Source: Flavobacterium chryseum (GTDB taxonomy: Bacteria; Bacteroidota; Bacteroidia; Flavobacteriales; Flavobacteriaceae). From it: a stretch of DNA of 64,000 nt. Numbering within the stretch: position 1 is the first letter of the stretch; the number at the start of each line of letters is the position of its first letter. The DNA lies in NCBI RefSeq assembly GCF_004362015.1, contig NZ_SNWW01000004.1, positions 248,001 to 312,000 on the forward strand, in the 5' to 3' direction. Of this stretch, positions 34,944 through 44,270 are shown in pieces. The translations under genes were made by a program, and so were the position numbers. The notes beneath the pieces were generated by a model, which saw nothing but the letters and a program-made list of their open reading frames with translations, made no database searches and was not told where the DNA came from.

Positions 34944-36488
34944 GTGATTGTTATTTATCATCAAAATAATAAAGTTATTGCAGTTGAGCGCGATAGGGAA
35001 AGCATTGTTTTTTTGCAAACAAGCATTCCTAAAATGGTATTTAAAATTGCCGAAGAATATCCAAATGAACTAATAATTTGGAGTTGTATAGATGCAAAAT
35101 CAAATCTGAATATTTCTAAATTTCCGGATATTTTTCATCACAACAAAATAATGGCTTCATTTAACCCTTTTCAAAATCCATTTTTGCCAGAAGGGATTGG
35201 CTATATCGAAGAGTCACCTTTTATAAAAATCAATAAAGAAGTTACCTATCCTACATGGCAAATGAGTAGTTATGTTGGAGGAATTCATGCTTCAGTTCTA
35301 ATTGCTTTAAAAACAGCCTTCATTGAAACCAAAAATTTTGACTATTTTCTAAATTCGATATCGAAATTAGCTATGTCAGAAGGTCTTCTGTGTTACTCTG
35401 AACCAAAATTAATAATAGGTTTCCCAAATATAACTCAAAATCAAACCAGCAATACATTTGTCTTATTTCGATTTGTAAAACAGCACTACAAAACGCGCTG
35501 GATATTTCTATTGCTACTGAACTTGTTTTTGTATGAAAGAAAAATGGCCTTACTGCCTTTTATTTCCAGTCTTTTTTATTTTAAAAGAAAGCTGAAAAAG
35601 AATGTATTTGATGAAATTAGAATAAAATCTGAAAAAAAAGTAATTGAATCAGGAACTATAGATATTCTGATACCAACAATTGGCAGAAGAGAATATTTGA
35701 AAGATGTTTTGTTAGACCTGTCTCTACAAACCTACTTACCTAAAAATGTTATTATTGTAGAACAAAATCCAGATTTGGAAAAGGTTTCAGATTTGGATTA
35801 TATTACTACTGAATCCTGGCCTTTTACTATAAAGCATATTTTTACGCACCAGCCGGGAGCCTGCAATGCACGTAATTTGGCTATGGCCGAAGTAAAAAGT
35901 GAATGGGTTTTTATGGCCGATGATGATATACGACTTGAGAGCCTTTTTTTAGAAGAGGCTTTTAGTGTGATAGAAAAAGACGGTGCTGAACAAATTACAT
36001 TTGGATGTTATGCACCAAACTATCCTCAAAATACAAAGTTAAAACAAAAAGCACAATGGGGAAGTTTTGGTTCCGGTTGTAGCATTGTAAAATCAGAAAA
36101 TATAAAAAACATTTCATACAACCCGGGTTTTGAATTTGGTTACGGAGAAGATACCGATTTTGGAATGCAATTAAGAAATTCAGGGCATGATGTACTTTAT
36201 GCACCTAAGCCTGAAATTTTACATTTGAAAGCGCCAATGGGAGGTTTTAGAACTAAGCCGGTTTTGGCATGGCAAAATGATCCAGTTCAACCTAAGCCAT
36301 CTCCAACGGTAATGTTGTATAAAATATTGAATTTGAGTAAACAGCAAATTGAGGGATACAAAACGGTGTTGTTTTTTAAGTTTTACAAAGCTCAGGCTAT
36401 TAAAAATCCTTTTTTATACTTGTCAACTTTTAAAAAACAATGGAAACAAAGTATGTATTGGGCTAACGAATTAAAAAATAAAAAATGA
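34944..36488 (+). CDS. GT2 glycosyltransferase with a 240-residue N-terminal extension
   Basis: A 514-residue protein starting at GTG. Its GT2 domain begins only near residue 240 (TIDILIPTIGRREYLKDVLL), followed by VIIVEQNPDL, GACNARNLAMAEV, the DxD-like MADDDIRLE, and GYGEDTDFGMQLRNSGHDVL as the acceptor/base region. The first 240 residues (IVIYHQNNKVIAVE, IWSCIDAKSN, a hydrophobic stretch WIFLLLLNLFLY near 190) belong to no family I recognise. The end overlaps the next GT2 start as ATGA. Confidence 0.83.
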   Translation: MIVIYHQNNKVIAVERDRESIVFLQTSIPKMVFKIAEEYPNELIIWSCIDAKSNLNISKFPDIFHHNKIMASFNPFQNPFLPEGIGYIEESPFIKINKEVTYPTWQMSSYVGGIHASVLIALKTAFIETKNFDYFLNSISKLAMSEGLLCYSEPKLIIGFPNITQNQTSNTFVLFRFVKQHYKTRWIFLLLLNLFLYERKMALLPFISSLFYFKRKLKKNVFDEIRIKSEKKVIESGTIDILIPTIGRREYLKDVLLDLSLQTYLPKNVIIVEQNPDLEKVSDLDYITTESWPFTIKHIFTHQPGACNARNLAMAEVKSEWVFMADDDIRLESLFLEEAFSVIEKDGAEQITFGCYAPNYPQNTKLKQKAQWGSFGSGCSIVKSENIKNISYNPGFEFGYGEDTDFGMQLRNSGHDVLYAPKPEILHLKAPMGGFRTKPVLAWQNDPVQPKPSPTVMLYKILNLSKQQIEGYKTVLFFKFYKAQAIKNPFLYLSTFKKQWKQSMYWANELKNKK

Positions 36489-37483
36489 AATTTTCGTTAA
36501 TTATTTGTACTTATATGCGTCCGGACTCTTTGCTGAATTTATTGCAATCGGTTCAAAATCAAACATTGTATCCCGATGAGATTCTAATTATTGATGGTTC
36601 ATCAAATCACGAAACAGAAACTGTTTTAAACAATAAGGCATTTAGAAATCTGGACTATTTTCTAGTTTCTAAACAACATAGAGGACTCACAAAACAAAGA
36701 AATTTCGGGATTTCTAAGGTAGCAGTTGACTCAGAAATTGTTTGTTTTCTAGATGATGATACCGTTTTAGAACCAGATTATTTTTCTGAAACAATAAAAA
36801 CATTTGAAGATAATAAAGATATTTCCGGAGTAGGAGGTGTGGCTATTAATGAATATAAATGGAAACCTCAGGAAGAAAATGTTTCGTATAACAAAAACAA
36901 ATATTATCTGTTTGAAGGTTATTATTATAAAGAAGGTTTGCGAAATGTTGTAAGGAACTTTTTGGCACTTGAATCTAATCTAGGTCCGGGAAAAATGCCG
37001 GACTATTCAAACGGAAGAACTTGTGGATTTCCGATGACAGGAAAATTTTATGAAGTAGATTTACTGATTGGAATGTCGATGTCGTTTAGAAAAACTGTAT
37101 TTGATAAAATTAATTTTTCTAAATTTTTTGAAGGTTACGGCTTGTATGAAGATGCTGATTTTAGTTTGAGAGCGTTGCAGTTTGGTAAAAATGTAATAAA
37201 CACAAAAGTTAAATTGTCTCACTATCATGCGCCATCAGGAAGACCAAACCAATATCAATATGGTAAAATGGTCGTAAGAAACGGCTGGTACGTTTGGCGA
37301 ATAAAAAATCCTAACCCAAATTTTAAAGCCCGTTTCAAATGGAATGCTATTATAATAGTGCTCGCATTAATAAGATTTAGTAATACATTTACAGAGAAAG
37401 ATAAAAAAGCAGCCTTTATGGAGGGTTTAGGGAGAACAATGGGCTGGTGGAGCTTAATATTTAACAAACCAAAACCAATCTAA
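36485..37483 (+). CDS. GT2 family glycosyltransferase
   Basis: A 332-residue GT-A enzyme: SLIICTYMRPDSLLNLL, EILIIDGSSNHETE, LTKQRNFGISK, the metal site CFLDDDTVLEPDYF and EDADFSLRALQFGKNV. It has no large extra domain. It is coupled to the preceding transferase by an ATGA overlap and is followed 23 bases later by an acetyltransferase gene. The sugar is unknown. Confidence 0.89.
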   Translation: MKFSLIICTYMRPDSLLNLLQSVQNQTLYPDEILIIDGSSNHETETVLNNKAFRNLDYFLVSKQHRGLTKQRNFGISKVAVDSEIVCFLDDDTVLEPDYFSETIKTFEDNKDISGVGGVAINEYKWKPQEENVSYNKNKYYLFEGYYYKEGLRNVVRNFLALESNLGPGKMPDYSNGRTCGFPMTGKFYEVDLLIGMSMSFRKTVFDKINFSKFFEGYGLYEDADFSLRALQFGKNVINTKVKLSHYHAPSGRPNQYQYGKMVVRNGWYVWRIKNPNPNFKARFKWNAIIIVLALIRFSNTFTEKDKKAAFMEGLGRTMGWWSLIFNKPKPI

Positions 37484-37506
37484 TTTTAGAAGTATTGTAA
37501 CTAACT

Positions 37507-38061
37507 ATGAATTTATTTCAACTCATTAAGTCAGATTATATTAAGTACAAAAAATATGACAGCCATTTTTTTGCTATTGTTTTTTTTACGCAAGGCTTCT
37601 GGGCCATTTTTCAATACAGATTTGCACATTGCATTTACAAAAATGTAAACTGGAAGCTTTTTAGATTTCCCCTTTTATTTTTAGCGCTTTTATGGCAAAA
37701 ATGGATTGAAATTATAACCGGAATTTCAATTCCGTCTTCGGTAAAAATAGGTCATTCATTTTATATTGGTCATTTTGGCGGAATTATTATAAATTCGAAT
37801 GCAGTAATTGGAGATAATTGCAATATTTCGCAGGGAGTAACCATTGGCGTTTCCGGTATTAAAGAAAATAGAGGTACACCAATTTTAGGAAATGATGTAT
37901 ATGTTGGAGCCAATAGCGTTCTTGCAGGGAAAATTCAATTAGGCGATAATGTTGTAATTGGGGCTTGTTCTCTGGTAAAAGATTCATTTCCGGACAACGC
38001 TGTCATTTTAGGTGTTCCGGCAATACTCATATCTCAAAAAGGCTCAAAAGGATATATCTAA
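37507..38061 (+). CDS. Left-handed beta-helix (hexapeptide) O-acetyltransferase, serine acetyltransferase-like
   Basis: A 184-residue protein with about 75 N-terminal residues containing hydrophobic helices. A hexapeptide-repeat domain follows: SVKIGHSFYIGHFGGIIINS, AVIGDNCNISQGVTIG, PILGNDVYVGANSVLAG, DNVVIGACSLV. This shape matches CysE-like proteins of capsule loci that acetylate sugars rather than serine. The next gene starts in its stop codon (TAATG). It is the only hexapeptide acyltransferase in the window, so it is also the only candidate N-acetyltransferase for the PLP aminotransferase product at 9283; that link is speculative because the genes are 27 kb apart. Confidence 0.83.
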   Translation: MNLFQLIKSDYIKYKKYDSHFFAIVFFTQGFWAIFQYRFAHCIYKNVNWKLFRFPLLFLALLWQKWIEIITGISIPSSVKIGHSFYIGHFGGIIINSNAVIGDNCNISQGVTIGVSGIKENRGTPILGNDVYVGANSVLAGKIQLGDNVVIGACSLVKDSFPDNAVILGVPAILISQKGSKGYI

Positions 38062-39179
38062 TGAAGTTATTAATTGTTTCGACTGCACCTCTCATTTATC
38101 GCGATAATAGTGTCTTTGCATACAGCCCGTATGTAAATGAATTGATTATTTTAGAAAAATTCGCTGATGAAATTACATTTGCATGCCCGGTTTGGCCAAC
38201 AGACAGAGGACTTTTAATTACCAAAATACCATTTCATTTTGTTAAACATTATGAAGTAATTGATTCCAATCTTAATTCAGTTAAAAATATTTTTAAAGCG
38301 TTATTTCAAAGCATATATAACTTTGCAGTTTTGCTGAAAGCCATGAAAAACGCAGATCATATTCATTTACGCTGTCCGGGAAATATAGCTTTGATTGGTT
38401 GTATTGCCCAGATTTTTTTTCCAAAAAAAATTAAAACGGCTAAATATGCGGGAAACTGGGATCCGAATAGTCAGCAACCTTGGGCATATAAATTACAAAA
38501 ACGAATTTTAAACAATACTTTTCTAACCAAAAACATGCAGGTTTTGGTTTATGGAAATTGGCAAAATCAATCAAAAAATATAAAATCCTTTTTTACGGCA
38601 ACATATTCGGAATCTGAAAAGGAGACTTTTCAAAAAACAGGATTCGAGAATGGTATACAATTTATTTTCGTGGGAAGTTTAGTTACAGGTAAAGATCCTT
38701 TGTACGCCGTAAAACTAATTGAAGAATTAACTAAAAAAGGAGAAAAAGTAGTTCTCAATTTATATGGAGAAGGAACCGAAAAAAAGACTCTGGAACATTA
38801 TATAAAAGAAAATCAATTAGAAAACAATGTCTTTCTGCATGGTAATCAAGACAAAGAAACAATAAAAAAAGCCTACCAAACAAGTCATTTTGCCGTATTG
38901 CCTTCAAAAAGCGAAGGTTGGCCAAAAGCCATTGCCGAAGCAATGTTTTGGGGATGTGTTCCTGTAGCAACAAAAGTTTCATGCGTTCCTTTTATGCTTG
39001 ATTATGGTAAAAGAGGTATTTTAATCGAAATGAATTTAGAAAAAGATATAAGTCAAATCAAGGAAATACTAGAAGACGAAAACAACTTTTTGGTTAAAAG
39101 TCAATTAGCTGCTGAATGGTCTCAAAAATATACCAAAGATTTTTTTGAAGCTGAAATTAAGAAGTTATTAGTAAGATGA
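38061..39179 (+). CDS. GT4 family glycosyltransferase
   Basis: A 372-residue GT-B enzyme. The ATG at 38,061 overlaps the upstream stop and starts directly on the fold (MKLLIVSTAPLIYRDN), so the longer in-frame reading from 37,965 inside the acetyltransferase gene is rejected. Features are HIHLRCPGNIALIG, KYAGNWDPNSQQPW, FIFVGSLVTGKDPLYAVKLI, LYGEGTEKKTLE and the donor-site segment AVLPSKSEGWPKAIAEAMFW. Its end overlaps the next gene by four bases. Confidence 0.89.
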   Translation: MKLLIVSTAPLIYRDNSVFAYSPYVNELIILEKFADEITFACPVWPTDRGLLITKIPFHFVKHYEVIDSNLNSVKNIFKALFQSIYNFAVLLKAMKNADHIHLRCPGNIALIGCIAQIFFPKKIKTAKYAGNWDPNSQQPWAYKLQKRILNNTFLTKNMQVLVYGNWQNQSKNIKSFFTATYSESEKETFQKTGFENGIQFIFVGSLVTGKDPLYAVKLIEELTKKGEKVVLNLYGEGTEKKTLEHYIKENQLENNVFLHGNQDKETIKKAYQTSHFAVLPSKSEGWPKAIAEAMFWGCVPVATKVSCVPFMLDYGKRGILIEMNLEKDISQIKEILEDENNFLVKSQLAAEWSQKYTKDFFEAEIKKLLVR

Positions 39180-40294
39180 GAATTGTACAAATCATAGACT
39201 CTTTAGAAGCTGGAGGAGCTGAACGAATGGCAGTTAATTATGCCAACGCTTTAGCGGAAGAAATATCTTTTTCTGGTTTAATTGCAACTCGAAAAGAAGG
39301 GATTTTGAAAAATCAGATCGATTCAAAAGTTTCATATCTGTTTTTACAGAGAAAGAAAAGTATAGATTTTCGGGCTATATTTTGTTTAAGAAGTTACTTA
39401 GTTACAAATAAGGTTGAGGTAATTCACGCTCATAGTTCGTCTTTTTTTATTGCAGTTTTAGTGAAGCTGATTCTACCTGCAATAAAAATTATCTGGCATG
39501 ATCATTACGGAATTTCTTCTGATTTATCTGCCAGAAAAAATATAGGATTAAAGTTTGGTTCTTTCTTTTTTATAGGAACTATTGCGGTAAATTCGGCCTT
39601 AAAAAATTGGTCAGAATCGTATTTGCATTGTTCAAATGTGATTTATTTTCCAAATTTCATCGATAATTCATCTCATTCAGATTCAGAAGTAATTTTGCAG
39701 GGAATAGAAGGGAAAAGAATTATTTGTGTAGCAAATTTACGGCCGCAAAAAAATCATACATTACTCATTGAAGCCGCTAATATAATTAGACAAGAACATA
39801 AAGAATGGACTTTTCATTTATTCGGAAAAGACTTTGAAGACGATTATGCAAAAAAAATCAAAAAACTGATATTAGATTTAAAGCTGGACAAAACTGTTTT
39901 TTTTTACGGTACGACTGATAATGTTGCCTCTGCATTAAAACAAGCTGATATTGCGGTATTGCCTTCATTATCAGAAGGACTTCCATTGGCAGTATTAGAA
40001 TATGGATTGCATAAATTGCCTGTTGTTGCTACGAACGTAGGAGAGATCTCAAAAGTAATTATTTCAGAGAAAGAAGGATTGGTAGTTGAATCTAATAACC
40101 TGAATCAGTTTTCAGAATCAATCTCAAAATTAATTGAAAACAAAAATTACAGAGTAGAAATGGGTTTAAAATTGAATAGCTTCGTTGAATTAAATTATAG
40201 TCAAAAATCAATTATAAAGGATTATGTTTTATGGTTGCATTCTTTCACTAATTTTGTTCCGAAAAAAATCACTATAAATATTGATGAAAAATAA
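39176..40294 (+). CDS. GT4 family glycosyltransferase
   Basis: A 372-residue GT-B enzyme. It opens RIVQIIDSLEAGGAERMAVN, the common acceptor-side loop of this group, with VIHAHSSSFFIAVLV, WHDHYGISSDL, ICVANLRPQKNHTLLIEA and the donor-site AVLPSLSEGLPLAVLEYGLH. The ATGA overlap couples it to the previous GT4 gene. It is the last glycosyltransferase of the locus. Confidence 0.9.
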   Translation: MRIVQIIDSLEAGGAERMAVNYANALAEEISFSGLIATRKEGILKNQIDSKVSYLFLQRKKSIDFRAIFCLRSYLVTNKVEVIHAHSSSFFIAVLVKLILPAIKIIWHDHYGISSDLSARKNIGLKFGSFFFIGTIAVNSALKNWSESYLHCSNVIYFPNFIDNSSHSDSEVILQGIEGKRIICVANLRPQKNHTLLIEAANIIRQEHKEWTFHLFGKDFEDDYAKKIKKLILDLKLDKTVFFYGTTDNVASALKQADIAVLPSLSEGLPLAVLEYGLHKLPVVATNVGEISKVIISEKEGLVVESNNLNQFSESISKLIENKNYRVEMGLKLNSFVELNYSQKSIIKDYVLWLHSFTNFVPKKITINIDEK

Positions 40295-41624
40295 AACATT
40301 ATCATATACTCTTATTGTAATTATTCACTCATTAATTGCTTTAGTAGTTTTTGTTGCTCCTTTTTTGTCAAAATTATATGCGATTTTAATTCCTCTTGTT
40401 GGTTTTTATATCGTTTATAATTCAAAAAATAAAAATAATGAAGTGCTTTGGGTTGCTGCCTATTTAGTTGGTGCTGAGGTTTTTATTAGAATGACAGGAG
40501 GTAATTTTAATAACGAATATATAAAGTTTAATATTATATTCTTTATGCTTTTAGGAATGGGATACAGTAATTTTTCTTCCAGTGCATATATCTATTGGTT
40601 TTTCCTTATTTTATTAGTTCCCGGAATATTAATGACTTTTAGAGAGATAGATTATAATGGCGATGTTAAAAAATCTTTATTTTTTAACCTCTCCGGTCCG
40701 GTTTGCTTAGCCATTTGTTCTATTTATATGTTTAAGAGAAAGATTGATTTTGATAATCTTCAAACCATTTTAGTAGCGATAGGAATGCCTATTTTAACTA
40801 CTACAGTGTATTTATTTTTATACAATCCGAGTGTAAAAGACGTTGTAACCGGAACACAGTCTAATTTTGAAACTTCGGGAGGATTTGGTCCAAATCAGGT
40901 TTCTACTGTTTTAGGATTAGGGATTTTTATTTTTTTTACACAATTTCTGTTATTTTCAAAAACTAAAAAAGAAACAATTCTAAACGCGATTTTATTAATA
41001 TTTGTTAGTTACCGTGGTATTGTAACTTTTTCAAGAGGTGGTATTATTACGGGAATCGTAATGATTGTTTGCCTGTTGTTTTTACTGTATTATTTTTCTA
41101 ATGCAAAAGGGAGAAGCAAATTTGCCCTTATTTTTGTATTAACCGGATTAATGGGTGCCGGAATCTGGACGTATACATCAATACAAACCGGAGGACTTAT
41201 TGATAAACGTTACGCTAATAAAGATGCTAAAGGAAGGATTAAAAAAGACAACTTAGGAGGACGTGAGGAAATTATGGATTCTGAAATAAAACTTTTTCTT
41301 GATAATCCTATTATGGGAGTAGGAGCCGGAATGGGAAAACAATTTAGAAAACAGACTTTTGGTACAGATGTCGCCTCTCATAACGAAATAACCCGTATGT
41401 TAAGTGAACATGGGATTTTTGGTATTTTAGGGCTTATTTTATTATTTATAACCCCGCTTGTCCTTTATATCAACAATAAACAACATTTATATATTTTATC
41501 TTTTTATGTCTTTTGGCTGTTTACGATTAATCATGCATCTATGCGTACGGCAGCGCCCGCATTCGTTTATGCTTTGACACTACTTTCGGTTCAGGTTAAA
41601 ATTCCAAAAAAACCTGAAAATTAG
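40284..41624 (+). CDS. O-antigen ligase/polymerase-like membrane protein (WaaL/Wzy family)
   Basis: A 446-residue inner-membrane protein with about 11 hydrophobic segments. The Wzy_C-type signature is present: VTFSRGGIITGIVMIV, followed by a periplasmic loop GGREEIMDSEIKLFLDNPIM, GVGAGMG and ASHNEITRMLSEHGIFG with the conserved His. Proteins of this family either polymerise repeats (Wzy) or ligate the chain to lipid A-core (WaaL). With an ABC exporter in the locus, ligation is the more natural role, but Wzy activity on a second glycan is possible. The start ATG is preferred over the TTG one codon before. Confidence 0.85.
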   Translation: MKNKTLSYTLIVIIHSLIALVVFVAPFLSKLYAILIPLVGFYIVYNSKNKNNEVLWVAAYLVGAEVFIRMTGGNFNNEYIKFNIIFFMLLGMGYSNFSSSAYIYWFFLILLVPGILMTFREIDYNGDVKKSLFFNLSGPVCLAICSIYMFKRKIDFDNLQTILVAIGMPILTTTVYLFLYNPSVKDVVTGTQSNFETSGGFGPNQVSTVLGLGIFIFFTQFLLFSKTKKETILNAILLIFVSYRGIVTFSRGGIITGIVMIVCLLFLLYYFSNAKGRSKFALIFVLTGLMGAGIWTYTSIQTGGLIDKRYANKDAKGRIKKDNLGGREEIMDSEIKLFLDNPIMGVGAGMGKQFRKQTFGTDVASHNEITRMLSEHGIFGILGLILLFITPLVLYINNKQHLYILSFYVFWLFTINHASMRTAAPAFVYALTLLSVQVKIPKKPEN

Positions 41625-41649
41625 ATCGGTTATATTATTTTTTTTGTGA

Positions 41650-41657
41650 TACATTTG
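41650..41657 (+). promoter_or_regulatory. -7 box TACATTTG upstream of the initiating sugar transferase
   Basis: Exact TAnnTTTG match in the 68-bp gap before the ATG at 41,693. No convincing -33 TTG. It suggests the last gene of the locus can be transcribed separately. Confidence 0.45.
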
Positions 41658-41692
41658 TTCAAGTTTTAGCCCCAAACAAAACCAAATAACCA

Positions 41693-43087
41693 ATGTTTAC
41701 AAAAAAGAAAATTCATTTCGAGATATCGGAAAGAAAAGTACTACTTCATATCTTTGACGCTTTCTTTGTCCTGATTACGCTCTATATTTTGAGCCAGATT
41801 TCAAATTTCCAATATTTTAAGTTCTCTATCGAAAATTATTACTGGGAAGTTGTATTAATATCCTACATATTCATTTTTGGTTCTATATTTGAAATGTACA
41901 ATTTGCAAGTAGCCAGTAATCAGGTGCAAACGACTAAAAGCACTGTTTTTACCGCAACTACAACTGTGTTTGTTTATTTGCTGACCCCGGTTTTATCACC
42001 CGAACTTCCAAAAAACAGAATTGCAATTGTAATCTTTTATTTTGCCATTCTTTTCGCATTATTATCCTGGAGATATTTATATTTTTATTTTTTAGCCTCG
42101 CATCGTTTTGTTCAGAATGTAGTTTTGATATGCGATAAAAGCCAGGTCGAAGAATTGGTTTTAGGACTTGAAAATGTTGACCCTCATTACAAAATAATCG
42201 GTTACGTAAACTCAGATTCTGTTTGCGAAAAAGAGATCGATTTTCATTATGTAAAAGAAATCAAAAAGGAAAAACTAAGGAGTTTCGTTGTAAGTAATGA
42301 TATTGCAGAAATTGTAATTGCTTCTCAAAACACTGATGGAATTACGGCAGAATTATACCAGCAATTGCTTCATTTATTAGAATCAGGAAATGTTATCAGA
42401 GAGTACACACAAGTATACGAAAGTAAAACGCAGCGAATTCCTGTTCAATATATTGCCAGAGATTTTTACCGTTTTTTTCCTTTTAGCAGAAGCAATAATA
42501 ATAGGTTGTATTTATTATTAGTTCGTTTTATTGAACTAATTTTTTCTTGTCTTGGGTTGCTTATTTGTTTTGTTATTATTCCTTTTCTTTATATTGGAAA
42601 TTTGATAGGAAACAAAGGAAGTTTGTTTTATACACAAGAACGAATAGGCAAGAACGGAATTCCGTTTAAAATCTATAAGTTTAGAACTATGGTTGAAAAC
42701 TCCGAAGCAAACGGAGCCACATTTGCAACATCAAACGATAAGCGTATTACACCACTTGGTAAATTCATGCGTAAAGCCAGAATTGATGAATTACCACAGT
42801 TTTTTAATGTTTTAATAGGAGATATGGCTGTAATAGGCCCAAGACCTGAACGACCATTTTTTGTTGATGAAATTGCTAAAATAATGCCGTTTTATGAAAC
42901 AAGACATGTTGTGAAACCTGGTTTGACAGGTTGGGCACAGGTTAATTATTCTTACGGAGAATCGATAGAAGAGAGTTTGATAAAGCTGCAATATGATTTG
43001 TATTACATCAAGCATCGAAGCGTTTTTCTGGATTTAAGCATTACTTTCAAAACCATTACAACGATTGTATTTTATCGAGGACAATAG
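41693..43087 (+). CDS. Polyprenyl-phosphate sugar-1-phosphate transferase (WcaJ/PglC-type, PHPT family)
   Basis: A 464-residue enzyme. About four N-terminal membrane segments (residues 15-130) are followed by a Rossmann-like region (VVLICDKSQVEELVLG), then the bacterial sugar transferase catalytic domain from about 275: ERIGKNGIPFKIYKFRTMV, LGKFMRKARIDELPQFFNVL, GDMAVIGPRPERPFFV and KPGLTGWAQVNYSYGES. It starts a glycan by moving hexose- or HexNAc-1-phosphate to undecaprenyl phosphate. It is unrelated in fold to the WbpL-like enzyme at 7903, so the locus encodes two initiating enzymes. The C-terminus ends three bases before a convergent gene. Confidence 0.92.
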   Translation: MFTKKKIHFEISERKVLLHIFDAFFVLITLYILSQISNFQYFKFSIENYYWEVVLISYIFIFGSIFEMYNLQVASNQVQTTKSTVFTATTTVFVYLLTPVLSPELPKNRIAIVIFYFAILFALLSWRYLYFYFLASHRFVQNVVLICDKSQVEELVLGLENVDPHYKIIGYVNSDSVCEKEIDFHYVKEIKKEKLRSFVVSNDIAEIVIASQNTDGITAELYQQLLHLLESGNVIREYTQVYESKTQRIPVQYIARDFYRFFPFSRSNNNRLYLLLVRFIELIFSCLGLLICFVIIPFLYIGNLIGNKGSLFYTQERIGKNGIPFKIYKFRTMVENSEANGATFATSNDKRITPLGKFMRKARIDELPQFFNVLIGDMAVIGPRPERPFFVDEIAKIMPFYETRHVVKPGLTGWAQVNYSYGESIEESLIKLQYDLYYIKHRSVFLDLSITFKTITTIVFYRGQ

Positions 43088-43090
43088 TTT

Positions 43091-44230
43091 TTAGATAATA
43101 ATCGGAATACGTTTTTTGTTTCGAATATCAACTCTGACCAGAACAAAACCACTCGTAATTATCATTGGTAAAACAATAAGAAAGTGTGCTTTATCAATCA
43201 TAAATATACTGTAGACAATCAGGAAAAGTAAATGTAAAACAGCAAATCTATACGTCCATCTTTTGTTTTTTGCGATTGAGAAAAAAATCAAAACCAACAG
43301 AAGTGGACTAAATAAAAGGATGTTGTAGTTCATGGATAATTCCTGATGAAAAGAATAAAATCCAACAGAAACAAAAAATATTCCCATAAAAGATAAAATC
43401 AAAAGATAGATTTTGTCAACCGTTTTATGATGTGCCAAAACTACGAAGGCAAGAATAATTAAATAGGAATAAATATTATTCCACCATGAAGTTGGTGTCT
43501 CTTTCTCAAAACTCAAAATAGTTTTACTTTTTGCTGCTAAAGGATGATTTTGATACGTAGTTTTATCTAAACTATTTTTTAATTCGAAAGGCAAAAATAT
43601 TTTGGTTCCTAACTGATCTACTTTTGTTCCGAAAATAATACTCGTTCCCAATTTTTCGTAAAAATGACCATCAAAATAAGGATATAAAATAGAGCGGTAC
43701 GTTATATCAGTATCTCCTTTTTTTACAATTACATTTTCATTTAAAACCGAATTAACAATATCAACCACCATCGAAGTGCAGTTTTTATCAATAAATTTAT
43801 AAGTGTAATAACGATTTTCAGAAAGTAAAGTAGCATTTAACTTGTCAAAAAGTTTTTGTTTTACGTCTTGCGGAATAAGTAATTCCTGCTCAAAAACACT
43901 TCTTTTCTCTGTATTATATTCATCTGTAAATTCAGTAAAAGAATGTGTAATTACAAAATATTGTAAATCTCCTTTAGTAAATTTTGCTACGAAATTGGGT
44001 GTTCTAAAATCAAATGCCCCATAATTATAAACCACATCAATATTATTAACGGGATCAGCAACTCTAATGGCGGTATGACCGAAGTAAGAATAAGTTTCAT
44101 TACCCAGACCACAAGTAATAATGCTTATTTTTGCATTATTTGACAGTGGAATATTTTGTGCTAAACCAATACTAAAACTTAGTAACAATAATAAATTCAA
44201 AAGTGTTTTTTTGAAATTGACTTTTTTCAT
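43091..44230 (-). CDS. DUF4105 (Lnb-like) membrane protein
   Basis: A 379-residue protein with a signal peptide (LLNLLLLLSFSIGLAQ), a soluble outside domain with GNETYSYFGHTAIRV and KNCTSMVVD (conserved His and Cys of the DUF4105/Lnb family), then about four membrane segments from residue 255. Some members of the wider family transfer acyl groups between lipids on lipoproteins, but function here is not established. It lies 40 bases after the PorV-family gene on the same strand, so they may be co-transcribed. It is convergent with the polysaccharide locus and marks its end. Confidence 0.82.
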   Translation of the reverse strand: MKKVNFKKTLLNLLLLLSFSIGLAQNIPLSNNAKISIITCGLGNETYSYFGHTAIRVADPVNNIDVVYNYGAFDFRTPNFVAKFTKGDLQYFVITHSFTEFTDEYNTEKRSVFEQELLIPQDVKQKLFDKLNATLLSENRYYTYKFIDKNCTSMVVDIVNSVLNENVIVKKGDTDITYRSILYPYFDGHFYEKLGTSIIFGTKVDQLGTKIFLPFELKNSLDKTTYQNHPLAAKSKTILSFEKETPTSWWNNIYSYLIILAFVVLAHHKTVDKIYLLILSFMGIFFVSVGFYSFHQELSMNYNILLFSPLLLVLIFFSIAKNKRWTYRFAVLHLLFLIVYSIFMIDKAHFLIVLPMIITSGFVLVRVDIRNKKRIPIII

Positions 44231-44270
44231 GATTTTAAAATTTTAAGAAGTTCTATAAGGTTTATAATTA

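Noticed and set aside
37965..38060. Upstream extension of the GT4 gene at 38,061
   Set aside because: The extra 32 residues lie in the hexapeptide acetyltransferase coding region; the fold begins exactly at the ATG at 38,061.
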